64,000 nt of DNA from Streptomyces musisoli (GTDB lineage Bacteria; Actinomycetota; Actinomycetes; Streptomycetales; Streptomycetaceae): positions 434,001-498,000 of the forward strand of contig NZ_JAERRH010000005.1 in the NCBI RefSeq assembly GCF_016741855.1, given 5' to 3'. This document shows positions 24,054 to 32,066 of this stretch, piece after piece (position 1 is the first letter of the stretch; each line of letters begins with the position of its first letter). The notes below the pieces were generated by a model that was given only the letters and a program-made list of their open reading frames with translations, was not told where the DNA came from and made no database searches. The position numbers were made by a program, and so were the translations under genes.

Positions 24054-24646
24054 GAGATCTCCTCAGACGAAACGGGGTGGTACAGCAGGGCGTTGAGCGC
24101 GGCGGAGGCGACCGCCGACCCGCCCTTCTCCGACACGTTGCTCACGGCGGGCAGCCCGCTCGCGCGCAGCGCCTCCTTGGACTCGACCGCGCCGACGAAG
24201 CCGACGGGCAGGCCGATGACGAGAGCGGGGGAGGCGTCCAGGGTCAGCAGCTCCTCCAGCGCGGTCGGGGCGTTGCCGATCACCCAGAGGGCGCCGGGCC
24301 CGACCTGTTCGTAGGCGAGCCGGATCCCGTGCGCCGAACGGGTCAGTCCGGGGCCGGCCGTGGCGTCCCTGAGCCGGCAGACGGTCTCCCTGCGCGTGAT
24401 GCCGGCCCCCACCATCTCGACGTCCACGACGACCGGCGCCCCGGCGTGCAGCGCGGCGTGCGCCTTCACCAGGTCGTCCTCGTCCATGACCAGGTCGGTC
24501 GCGTACTCCAGGTCGGCGGCGGAGTGGATGACCCGCTCCACCACCGCCCGGGTCAGCGGCGGGAAGCGCGAGGTGTCCAGGCGGGCGCGCAGCCGCCGGT
24601 AGGACTCCTCCTCGATGGGATGGACCACACGGGCCGCACCGTTCAC
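24050..24646 (-). CDS. cobH: precorrin-8X (cobalt-precorrin-8) methylmutase
   Basis: 198 residues. It moves the C11 methyl to C12 to give (hydrogeno)cobyrinate. Family motifs: PIEEESYRRL, ERVIHSAADLEY with the catalytic His, VVDVEMVGAGI, and IGNAPTALEELLTL plus GLPVGFVGAVESKEAL. The GTG start overlaps the cobJ stop (GTGA) and the stop overlaps the cbiX start, so it is tightly coupled in the operon. Confidence 0.95.
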   Translation of the reverse strand: MNGAARVVHPIEEESYRRLRARLDTSRFPPLTRAVVERVIHSAADLEYATDLVMDEDDLVKAHAALHAGAPVVVDVEMVGAGITRRETVCRLRDATAGPGLTRSAHGIRLAYEQVGPGALWVIGNAPTALEELLTLDASPALVIGLPVGFVGAVESKEALRASGLPAVSNVSEKGGSAVASAALNALLYHPVSSEEIS

Positions 24647-26334
24647 TTCGGCTCCTCCTGCCAGCGGTAGCCGCGCGGCGTCACCATGCGCCCCGCGATG
24701 TTCCGGGTCGCGGTGTTGCCCACGGTGACGACCGTCATCATGTCGACCGTCGCCGGGTCCAGTCCGGCGAGCGTGGTCAGCCGGCTCGACTCGTCCGGCC
24801 GGGACGCGTTGCGGACGACTCCGACGGGCGTCGCCGGCGCGCGGTGCTCGGCGAGGATGCCGAGCGCCTTCGGCAGCTGCCAGTCGCGGCCCCGGGAGCG
24901 CGGGTTGTAGAAGGTGACGACGATGTCCGCCTCGGCCGCCGCCCGCACCCGGCGCTCGATGACCTCCCACGGCGTGTGCAGGTCGGACAGGCTGATGGAC
25001 ACGTGGTCGTGGCCCAGCGGCGCGCCCAGGACCGCCCCGGCGGCCAGCGCGGCCGTCACCCCGGGCACCCCGACCACGTCGATGTCGTCCGAGGCCTCCG
25101 CGAGCGCCGGGGAGGCCATGGCGTACACGCCCGCGTCCCCGCTGCCGATCAGCGCCACCGCGTGCCCCTTGCGGGCCTCCGCGACCGCCGTACGGGCCCG
25201 CTCCTCCTCGGCGCCGAGCCCCGACTCCAGCACCCGGGTACCCGGCCGCAGCAGATCGCGGATCTGGTCCACGTACTGGTCGAGCCCGACCAGCACCGAC
25301 GCCCGCCGCAGCTCGGCCGCGGCGCGCGGGGTGAGCAGGTCCCGGGCGCCCGGCCCGAGCCCGACCACCGCGAGCCGCCCGCGCCCGGGACGCCGTACCA
25401 CGGCACAGGTCGCCATCGCCGGCTGCCCGTCCGCCCGCGCCGACTTCCGCTTGGGGACGACGAGTTCACCGCCGTGCACCAGCGCGGCGGCCTCCGCCAC
25501 CGACGGCGTACCGACGGCCGCGAGCGGCGCGTCCGACGGGTTCGGCACCTCGACGCCGGCCAGCTCCTCGGCGGAGTACGTCACCAGCGGCACCCCGAGC
25601 CGCTCGGCGGCGGCCACGATGCCCGGCTCCTTGGCCTTGGCGTCCACGGTGGCGAGCAGGGCCACGGACTTCGGCGAGAGCCCCGCCTCCGCCAGCGCCT
25701 CCTCGACCAGCCCGAGCACCTCGGCCTCCGGCGCGCCCTTGGACGCACCGACCCCGACCACCAGCGACGGCGGCCTGAGCAGCACCTCGCGTTCACCGGG
25801 CGCGACGGCCCGGTCGGTGAGCCGGACGGTGTACCGCCCCTCGGGCGCGAGAGGCAGCGGCGGCAGCGGCCACGCCACCTCCGCCTCCAGCGCCACCGGC
25901 TCGCCGTCCAGCAGCGCCCGGGAGACCACGGCGACCGAGCCCTCGTACGGCAGCCCGAGCGTGTCCAGGCCGGGCAGTCCGGCCGCGTCCGTCGCCGTCG
26001 TCACCACCGGCTCCGCGCCCAGCAGGTCACCGACCTCGCGGGCCAGTTCGTTGGCGCCGCCGCCGTGCCCGCCGACCAGCGACACCGCGAACCGGCCGCC
26101 CTCGTCCACGCACACCACGCCCGGGTCGGCCGCCTTGTCGCCGAGCAGCGGAGCGAGCAGCCGTACCACCGCCCCCGTCGCCAGGAAGCACACCAGCTGC
26201 CCGCACTCGGCGAACGCGGCGCGCACGGCCTCCCCGACAGGACCCTCGTACACGCGCGTACGGTCCGGCCAGGCCGCGGCCAGCCGGTCCCGCGCCGCCG
26301 CTCCCGCCGCGGTGGCGGAAATGAGGCCGATCAC
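24643..26334 (-). CDS. cobJ: CbiG-CobJ fusion: cobalamin protein G plus precorrin-3B C17-methyltransferase
   Basis: 563 residues in two parts. Residues 1 to about 310 are CbiG-like, with GQLVCFLATGAVVRLLAPLL and SLVGGHGGGANELAREV in the N-terminal half and PSLVVGVGASKGAP in the C-terminal half. Residues about 325-560 are a SAM-dependent tetrapyrrole methylase: LAVVGLGPGARDLLTPRA, VALIGSGDAGVYAMA, DIVVTFYNPRSR. CobJ contracts the ring and methylates C17; CbiG opens the lactone in the oxygen-independent route. The GTG start overlaps the cobL stop. This fusion is common in actinobacteria. Confidence 0.93.
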   Translation of the reverse strand: MIGLISATAAGAAARDRLAAAWPDRTRVYEGPVGEAVRAAFAECGQLVCFLATGAVVRLLAPLLGDKAADPGVVCVDEGGRFAVSLVGGHGGGANELAREVGDLLGAEPVVTTATDAAGLPGLDTLGLPYEGSVAVVSRALLDGEPVALEAEVAWPLPPLPLAPEGRYTVRLTDRAVAPGEREVLLRPPSLVVGVGASKGAPEAEVLGLVEEALAEAGLSPKSVALLATVDAKAKEPGIVAAAERLGVPLVTYSAEELAGVEVPNPSDAPLAAVGTPSVAEAAALVHGGELVVPKRKSARADGQPAMATCAVVRRPGRGRLAVVGLGPGARDLLTPRAAAELRRASVLVGLDQYVDQIRDLLRPGTRVLESGLGAEEERARTAVAEARKGHAVALIGSGDAGVYAMASPALAEASDDIDVVGVPGVTAALAAGAVLGAPLGHDHVSISLSDLHTPWEVIERRVRAAAEADIVVTFYNPRSRGRDWQLPKALGILAEHRAPATPVGVVRNASRPDESSRLTTLAGLDPATVDMMTVVTVGNTATRNIAGRMVTPRGYRWQEEPK

Positions 26335-27563
26335 TGGGCAACTCCTTCACTAGAGGCGGGGGTTCTGTCGCCCCACAGCAGAAACACAGGATTGGTCGCC
26401 GCCAGCCGGGTCACGTCCCCCGGCAGCGGCGCCAGGCGCGAGGACTGGAGCAGCACCCCGTCGCAGCCGAACCCGGCGGCCGTCAGCGCCTCGCGGGCCG
26501 CCGGCACCCGGTCCAGCGCGGCCACGGCGACCACGACCGTCCGCCGCGCCCGCCGCGCGCACGCGGTGACGACGGCGGGCAGCTCCCGGCCCCCGCCGCC
26601 GACGAACACCGAGTCCGGATCCGCCAGCCCCGCCAGGGCGGCCGGCGCCGAGCCGTGCACCACGTCCACGTCCACACCGTGGGCGTCCGCGTTGGCACGG
26701 ATCCGCTCGACCCCGTCCGCGGCCTTCTCCACGGCGACGACGGCCGCGCCGAGCCGCGCGCACTCCACCGCGACCGAGCCCGACCCGGCGCCCACGTCCC
26801 ACACCAGGTCGCCCAGCCGCGGCCCCAGCCGGGCCAGGGCCAGCGCCCGCACCTCGAACTTCGTGATCATCGAGTCCCGGTGCGTGAACTCGCCCTCGTC
26901 CAGCGCCCACCGGGCGGGCGCCTCCGGCACCGCGGCCACCGTGCGCACCGCACCGAGCGCCCGGGCCTCGTCCAGGCACAGCACCACGCTCACCGCCGTG
27001 CCCCAGTCCCGGGCAGCGGCCTCGGCGGCCGTCACCCGCTCCACGCGCTCCCGCTCCGGGTCGCCGAGGGCCCGCGCCACGACCAGGACCCGGTCACCGG
27101 GCAGCGCGGCGCCCAGCTCGGCGGGCCCGGCCCCCGGCCCGGTCAGCACGGCCACCTTCGGCCGCGCCCGGCACACGTTCACCGCCGTACGCAGATCCCG
27201 GCCGTGCGCGCTGACCACGACCGCGTCGTCCCAGGGCAGCCCGATCCGGGCGAAGGCGGCGGCCACGGAGGACACGCCCGGCCGCACGTCCAGCAGCCCG
27301 GCACCGAACCGCTCGGCCAGCGCCCGCACGATCCCGAGGAACCCCGGGTCGCCGGAGGCCAGCACGACGACCGGCAGCTCCTTGCCGACGTACTGCGCGA
27401 CGGTGTCCAGGGCGGGCGCCAGCGGCCCGAGCACGACCCGTCCGGCGCCCTCCGGCACCCGTACGGCGTCCAGGTGCCGCCGCCCGCCGACGACCAGCGC
27501 GGCCCCGGCGAGGACGTCCTGCGGGACCGGCGCCCCGGTCCCCGTGCCGACGACCGTGATCAA
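26331..27563 (-). CDS. cobL: precorrin-6Y C5,15-methyltransferase (decarboxylating), CbiE-CbiT fusion
   Basis: 410 residues. Residues 1 to about 205 are a CbiE-type tetrapyrrole methylase (ITVVGTGTG start, VVVLASGDPGFLGIVRAL). Residues about 215-400 are CbiT, a Rossmann methyltransferase: FTHRDSMITKFEVRALAL, LVWDVGAGSGSVAVE (SAM motif I). Together they methylate C5 and C15 and decarboxylate the C12 acetate. It overlaps both cobM (start side) and cobJ (stop side) by four bases. Confidence 0.95.
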   Translation of the reverse strand: MITVVGTGTGAPVPQDVLAGAALVVGGRRHLDAVRVPEGAGRVVLGPLAPALDTVAQYVGKELPVVVLASGDPGFLGIVRALAERFGAGLLDVRPGVSSVAAAFARIGLPWDDAVVVSAHGRDLRTAVNVCRARPKVAVLTGPGAGPAELGAALPGDRVLVVARALGDPERERVERVTAAEAAARDWGTAVSVVLCLDEARALGAVRTVAAVPEAPARWALDEGEFTHRDSMITKFEVRALALARLGPRLGDLVWDVGAGSGSVAVECARLGAAVVAVEKAADGVERIRANADAHGVDVDVVHGSAPAALAGLADPDSVFVGGGGRELPAVVTACARRARRTVVVAVAALDRVPAAREALTAAGFGCDGVLLQSSRLAPLPGDVTRLAATNPVFLLWGDRTPASSEGVAQ

Positions 27564-28378
27564 CTCTTCGCCCTCTGCTCACGCAGGGCCCGCCGCGCCT
27601 CCGGGTCCGCCTTCCGGTACCCGTGGAAGTGACCGGGGTGGTACAGGTGCGAGCGGGTGCCGTGCGCGTCCAGCGCCGGGCCGACCAGGAACAGCGTGTG
27701 CTTCCACAGCTTGTGCTCCTTGACCGTCTCCTCCAGCGTGCCGATCGTGCACCGCACGACCAGCTCCTCCGGCCACGTCGCCTGGTACGCGACCACCACC
27801 GGGGTGTCCGTGGGGTAGCCGCCCTCCAGCAGCTCCCGCACCAGCTGCCCGCTGCGCGCCGCCGACAGGAAGACCGCCATGGTGGTGCCGTGGCGGGCGA
27901 ACTCGCGCACCTCCTCGCCGGGCGGCATGGGCGTCTTTCCCCCGCCCAGCCGGGTCAGCACCACGGACTGCGCCACCTCGGGGATCGTCAGCTCGCGCTG
28001 CGCGAGCGCGGCCACGGCGGAGAAGGCGGACACGCCCGGGACGACCTCGGTCGCGATGCCGATCTCCCGGCAGCGGTCCAGCTGCTCCTGGGTGCCGCCC
28101 CACAGGGCCGGGTCACCGGAGTGGATCCGGGCGACCTTCAGTCCCTCCTCGCGCGCACGCCGGTACACGGCGACGACGTCCTCCAGGGACATGGCCGCCG
28201 AGTCCAGGATCTCGGCGCCCTCGCGGGCGTGGTCGAGGACCTCCGCCTGGACCAGACTCGCGGCCCAGATCACCACGTCGGCCTCGGCGATGGCCCTGGC
28301 GGCCCGGAACGTCAGCAGATCGGCGGCGCCGGGGCCGGCACCGACGAAGGTCACCTTGCCGGTGGGGGCATCGGCCAT
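27560..28378 (-). CDS. cobM: precorrin-4 C11-methyltransferase
   Basis: 272 residues, class III tetrapyrrole methylase. VTFVGAGPGAADLLTFRAARAI is the N-terminal SAM loop, IHSGDPALWGGTQEQLD the second motif and VVPGVSAFSAVAAL the third. It methylates C11 of precorrin-4. It is the first gene of the distal block, with its own ribosome-binding site (GGAGAGGA) and a 91-base divergent gap to the ZIP gene. There is no room for a full riboswitch in that gap, so its B12 control is unclear. Confidence 0.95.
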   Translation of the reverse strand: MADAPTGKVTFVGAGPGAADLLTFRAARAIAEADVVIWAASLVQAEVLDHAREGAEILDSAAMSLEDVVAVYRRAREEGLKVARIHSGDPALWGGTQEQLDRCREIGIATEVVPGVSAFSAVAALAQRELTIPEVAQSVVLTRLGGGKTPMPPGEEVREFARHGTTMAVFLSAARSGQLVRELLEGGYPTDTPVVVAYQATWPEELVVRCTIGTLEETVKEHKLWKHTLFLVGPALDAHGTRSHLYHPGHFHGYRKADPEARRALREQRAKS

Positions 28379-28469
28379 GGGGATCGGTCCTCTCCTACAA
28401 GTGCTACGAGTACTGCGGCTGCTGCTATCGGATGTGCGTGGACGCCGGTCCATCGGATACCAAGGGCCT

Positions 28470-29201
28470 ATGGCGGTCTTCGTCGCGCTGGGCGCGTTCG
28501 TGATGACGCTGGCCGGCGGCTGGACGGCACAGCGCGTGACCGACCGCCGCCACCTGGTCCTGGGACTGGCCGGCGGGCTGATGCTGGGCGTGGTCGGCCT
28601 GGACCTGCTGCCGGAGGCACTGCACGCGGCCGACCGCGAGGTCTTCGGCGTACCCGCCGCCCTGCTGCTCTTCGTGGCCGGCTTCCTGCTGGCCCACCTG
28701 GGCGAGCGCACCCTGGCCGCGCGCCAGGCCGCGCACGGCGGCGCCGAGGAACACCACCACCGGGCGCCCGAGGTGGGTCTCGCGGCGGCCGGCGCGATGG
28801 TAGGCCACAGTGCCATGGACGGCGTGGCGATCGGCGCGGCCTTCCAGGTGGGCGGCGGCATGGGCACGGCCGTGGCGCTCGCCGTGATCGCCCACGACTT
28901 CGCCGACGGCTTCAACACCTTCACCATCACCAGCCTGTACGGCAACGCGCGCCGCCGGGCCGTCGGGATGCTGGTCGCCGACGCCTGCGCACCCGTGCTG
29001 GGCGCGCTGTCCACGGCCTTCTTCCGCATCCCCGAACCGGTGCTCGGCGGCTATCTCGGTCTCTTCGGCGGCGTACTGCTCTACCTCGCCGCCGCCGAGA
29101 TCCTGCCCGAGGCCCACCACGAGCACCCGGCCCGCTCCACCCTGCTGTGCACGGTGGCCGGCGTCGCGTTCGTCTGGCTGGTGGTCGGCGTCTCCGGCTG
29201 A
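28470..29201 (+). CDS. ZIP-family divalent metal transporter
   Basis: 243 residues with about seven to eight hydrophobic helices. The metal path is marked by MVGHSAMDGVAIG and VIAHDFADGFNTFTI, ZIP-type transmembrane motifs (H-x-x-x-D-G and H-x-x-x-D-G). A cytoplasmic loop contains EEHHHRAPE, a His cluster. It probably moves zinc, manganese or possibly cobalt. It is the only plus-strand gene inside the cobalamin cluster, divergent from cobM and convergent with cobI (14-base gap). A link to cobalt supply is attractive but unproven. Confidence 0.88.
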   Translation: MAVFVALGAFVMTLAGGWTAQRVTDRRHLVLGLAGGLMLGVVGLDLLPEALHAADREVFGVPAALLLFVAGFLLAHLGERTLAARQAAHGGAEEHHHRAPEVGLAAAGAMVGHSAMDGVAIGAAFQVGGGMGTAVALAVIAHDFADGFNTFTITSLYGNARRRAVGMLVADACAPVLGALSTAFFRIPEPVLGGYLGLFGGVLLYLAAAEILPEAHHEHPARSTLLCTVAGVAFVWLVVGVSG

Positions 29202-29215
29202 CCGCGCGGACGGCG

Positions 29216-29965
29216 TCACAGCTTCCCGCCCCGGCCGTCGTCCCGCCGCGGCGGCGCGATCAGCGTCGACAGGTACGGCAGCGGCGTCCCGTCCAGCTCG
29301 GCGGCCGGCCGCACCGACTCCTCCGGCAGTCCCAGCGCCGAGCCCCACACGGCGTCCCCGAGCCGCCCGGTCTCCGCGAGCGCCTCGGCGACCTCGGCGG
29401 CCTGCCGGCCGAACTTGTACGCCACGACCGTGCCCGGACCGGCCAGCGCCTCCTTCAGCACGGCGGACCCGGCGGTGACCGGGACGAGGGTGAGCGGCTC
29501 GGTGCCCTCGGTCAGCACGGCCCCGGAGCGCGCCGCGAGGTCCTGCATCGCGGTGATCCCGGGCACGGTCGCAACGGTGACACCGGGCACCAGCTCCGCG
29601 ATGGTCTGCGCGAGGTACGTGAACGTGGAGTACACGTTCGGGTCGCCGATGGTGGCGAAGGCGACCGACGCGTGCGAGCGCAGCAGGCCGGCGACCTGCT
29701 CGCCCGCCGCGTCCCAGGCCGCCTCGCGCCTCGTCCGGTCGGTCCGCTCGTTCAGCGCGAACACCACCCGGACGACCTTCTCCGCGGGCACGTAGTGCAG
29801 CACGGTCGCCTCGGCGCGGCCCGGCTCCCCGCCGTCCGTTCCGTCGGGTGCGGCCATGACGGGTACGACTACGACATCGGCGGCCCGCAGGGCATTGACC
29901 CCCTTGACGGTCACCAGTTCCGGATCACCGGGGCCGACCCCGACTCCGACCAGCGTGCTGCTCAT
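29216..29965 (-). CDS. cobI: precorrin-2 C20-methyltransferase
   Basis: 249 residues, tetrapyrrole methylase. LVGVGVGPGDPELVTVKGVNAL is the N-terminal motif, FATIGDPNVYSTFTYLAQ and TVPGITAMQDLAARSG follow in family order. It uses SAM to methylate C20 of precorrin-2, giving precorrin-3A. The ATG overlaps the cobB stop (ATGA). It is the last gene of the riboswitch-proximal block. Confidence 0.95.
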   Translation of the reverse strand: MSSTLVGVGVGPGDPELVTVKGVNALRAADVVVVPVMAAPDGTDGGEPGRAEATVLHYVPAEKVVRVVFALNERTDRTRREAAWDAAGEQVAGLLRSHASVAFATIGDPNVYSTFTYLAQTIAELVPGVTVATVPGITAMQDLAARSGAVLTEGTEPLTLVPVTAGSAVLKEALAGPGTVVAYKFGRQAAEVAEALAETGRLGDAVWGSALGLPEESVRPAAELDGTPLPYLSTLIAPPRRDDGRGGKL

Positions 29966-31467
29966 GACGTCCGGCACCTCTCCACGAACCGACGGGCGAC
30001 ACCGGGCTCGGACGCCCAGTGCGTGTGCAGATAACTCGCGTGCACGCCCTGCTGTACGAAACCTTCGACCCGCCGGACCGGGGCCCGCATGCCCCAGGCG
30101 GGAGAAGCACCGGCGCCCGGCTCGACGACGGTGCGGTGGAACTCGTGGCCGCGCATCCGCGTCCCGGCCACCGCCAGCACGCTGTCGCCGACGGCCACGG
30201 CGTCCCGGTAGCCGAGGGTCAGCCGCTCGCTCATCCGCGCGGTGGCGTCCAGCACGCCGCACATGGGGCGGCCGTCCAGCTCCCGGCACAGATAGAGCAG
30301 GCCGGCACACTCGGCCGCCACCGGCGCCCCGGAGAGCGCCAGTGCGGCCACGGCCTTGCGCAGCGGCTCGTTGGCGGACAGCTCGCCCGCGTACACCTCG
30401 GGGAATCCGCCGCCGATGACCAGCCCGGCGGTGCCCTCGGGGAGTTCCTCGTCGCGCAGCGGATCGAAGGTGACGACCTCGGCGCCGGCGGCGGTGAGCA
30501 GTTCGGTGTGCTCGGCGTAGGAGAAGGTGAAGGCGGCCCCGCCGGCGACGGCCACAACGGGCACACGCTCCCGGACAGCCCGAGCCGACTCCTCGCCCCA
30601 CTTGCCGGCCGCCCGAGCCGACTCCTCGCCCCGCTCCCCGACAGCCCGAGCCGACTCCTCGTCCCGCTTTCCAACCGGCCGAGCCGGCTCTTCGTCCCGC
30701 TTTCCAGCCGGGCGAGTCGGGTGGGTGGGTGGGCAAGCGGGGGTCCAGGGGGCGGAGCCCCCGGGAAGCTCCCCGGCAGCACGGGCCAGCGCCTCGACGG
30801 TGTCCAGGTCACACCCGGCGACCACCTGCGCAGCCATCGCCGCGACGGCCTCGACCGCGGCCGACCGCCGCTCGGCGACCGGCACCAGCCCAAGATGCCG
30901 AGAAGGCGTGTCCACCTGCCGCACCCGCCGCAAGGCACCCAGCACCGGCACCCCGGCCGAATCCAGCGCCTCCCGCAGCAGCTCCTCGTGCCGGTCCGAC
31001 GCCACCTTGTTCAGGATGACGCCCCCGACCCGCACCTCCGGATCCCAGGACGCGAACCCGTGCACCAGCGCCGCGACCGACCGCGACTGCGAGGACGCGT
31101 CCACGACGAGCACCACCGGCGCCCGCAGCAGCTTGGCGACATGGGCGGTGGAGGCCAGCTCGCCTTCCCCCGCCGCCCCGTCGTACAGGCCCATCACACC
31201 CTCGACGACGGCGATGTCGCACCCCCGCGCCCCGTGCAGGAACAGCGGAGCGACCAGCTCCGGCCCGCACAGGTACGCGTCCAGGTTGCGCCCCGTCCGC
31301 CCGGTCGCGAGCGCGTGATACCCGGGGTCGATGTAGTCCGGCCCGACCTTGTGCGGGGACACGGCGAGCCCCCGCGCGGCGAACGCGGCCATCAGCCCCG
31401 TGGCCACGGTGGTCTTGCCGCTGCCCGAGGAGGGCGCGGCGACGACCAGCCGGGGCACCGACGACAT
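29962..31467 (-). CDS. cobB: cobyrinate a,c-diamide synthase
   Basis: 501 residues. It amidates the a and c side chains of (hydrogeno)cobyrinate with glutamine and ATP. The N-terminal synthetase domain has APSSGSGKTTVATGL (P-loop-like) and HKVGPDYIDPGYH, then VVEGVMGLYDGA. The C-terminal type 1 glutamine amidotransferase domain has VIGGGFPEVYA and the nucleophile Cys in AAECAGLLYLC. The linker between them (about residues 250-300) is an 11-residue tandem repeat encoded by 30584-30715, which makes the protein longer than most CobB. The ATG start overlaps the cobO stop. Confidence 0.94.
   Translation of the reverse strand: MSSVPRLVVAAPSSGSGKTTVATGLMAAFAARGLAVSPHKVGPDYIDPGYHALATGRTGRNLDAYLCGPELVAPLFLHGARGCDIAVVEGVMGLYDGAAGEGELASTAHVAKLLRAPVVLVVDASSQSRSVAALVHGFASWDPEVRVGGVILNKVASDRHEELLREALDSAGVPVLGALRRVRQVDTPSRHLGLVPVAERRSAAVEAVAAMAAQVVAGCDLDTVEALARAAGELPGGSAPWTPACPPTHPTRPAGKRDEEPARPVGKRDEESARAVGERGEESARAAGKWGEESARAVRERVPVVAVAGGAAFTFSYAEHTELLTAAGAEVVTFDPLRDEELPEGTAGLVIGGGFPEVYAGELSANEPLRKAVAALALSGAPVAAECAGLLYLCRELDGRPMCGVLDATARMSERLTLGYRDAVAVGDSVLAVAGTRMRGHEFHRTVVEPGAGASPAWGMRAPVRRVEGFVQQGVHASYLHTHWASEPGVARRFVERCRTS
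30584..30715 (-). repeat. 33-bp in-frame tandem repeat, four copies, inside cobB
   Basis: Four 33-base units encode successive 11-residue blocks in CobB such as ARPVGKRDEES, ARAVGERGEES and ARAAGKWGEES. The unit is a multiple of three, so the frame is kept. It lies in the linker between the synthetase and amidotransferase domains and makes a charged, probably flexible or helical, spacer. Confidence 0.9.
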
Positions 31468-32066
31468 CACCACTCGATGCCCTTCTGGCCCTTCTGACCC
31501 ACGTCCATGGGGTGCTTGACCTTGGACATGTCGGTGACGAGGTCGGCGAAGTCCACCAGCTTCTCCGGCGCGTTCCGCCCGGTGATCACCACGTGCTGGG
31601 TGCCGGGACGGTCGCGCAGCACCTCGATCACCTCGTCGGTGTCGACCCAGCCCCAGTGCATCGGATACGCGAACTCGTCCAGCACGTACAGCCGGTACGT
31701 CTCGGCGGCCAGGTCCCGCTTGACCTGCTCCCAGCCCTCCCGGGCCTTCTCCTCGTTGTCCATCTGGGCGTCCCGCTGGACCCACGACCAGCCCTCGCCC
31801 ATCTTGTGCCAGTCGACGGTGCCGCCCTCACCGGAGGCGCCGAGCACCCGCAGCGCGTTCTCCTCGCCGACCTTCCACTTCGCCGACTTGACGAACTGGA
31901 ACACCCCGATGGGCCAGCCCTGGTTCCAGGCGCGCAGCGCGAGCCCGAACGCGGCGGTGGACTTGCCCTTGCCGACGCCCGTGTGCACGACGACCAGCGG
32001 ACGGTTCCGCCGCTGGCGGGTCGTCAGGCCGTCGTCCGGTACGACACTCGGCTGTCCCTGCGGCAT
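31467..32066 (-). CDS. cobO: cob(I)yrinic acid a,c-diamide adenosyltransferase
   Basis: 199 residues, CobA/CobO/BtuR family. It transfers the adenosyl group of ATP to cob(I)alamin precursors. Motifs: VVHTGVGKGKSTAAFGLALRA (P-loop), VFQFVKSAKWKVGEE, and VLDEFAYPMHWGWVDTDEV. The C-terminus (KVKHPMDVGQKGQKGIEW) is typical. The ATG overlaps the preceding stop (TAATG). Confidence 0.96.
   Translation of the reverse strand: MPQGQPSVVPDDGLTTRQRRNRPLVVVHTGVGKGKSTAAFGLALRAWNQGWPIGVFQFVKSAKWKVGEENALRVLGASGEGGTVDWHKMGEGWSWVQRDAQMDNEEKAREGWEQVKRDLAAETYRLYVLDEFAYPMHWGWVDTDEVIEVLRDRPGTQHVVITGRNAPEKLVDFADLVTDMSKVKHPMDVGQKGQKGIEW

Noticed and set aside
26655..27632. Plus-strand open frame over cobL with many His and Arg residues
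   Set aside because: It is antisense to a clear cobL gene and its composition is that of a shadow frame.
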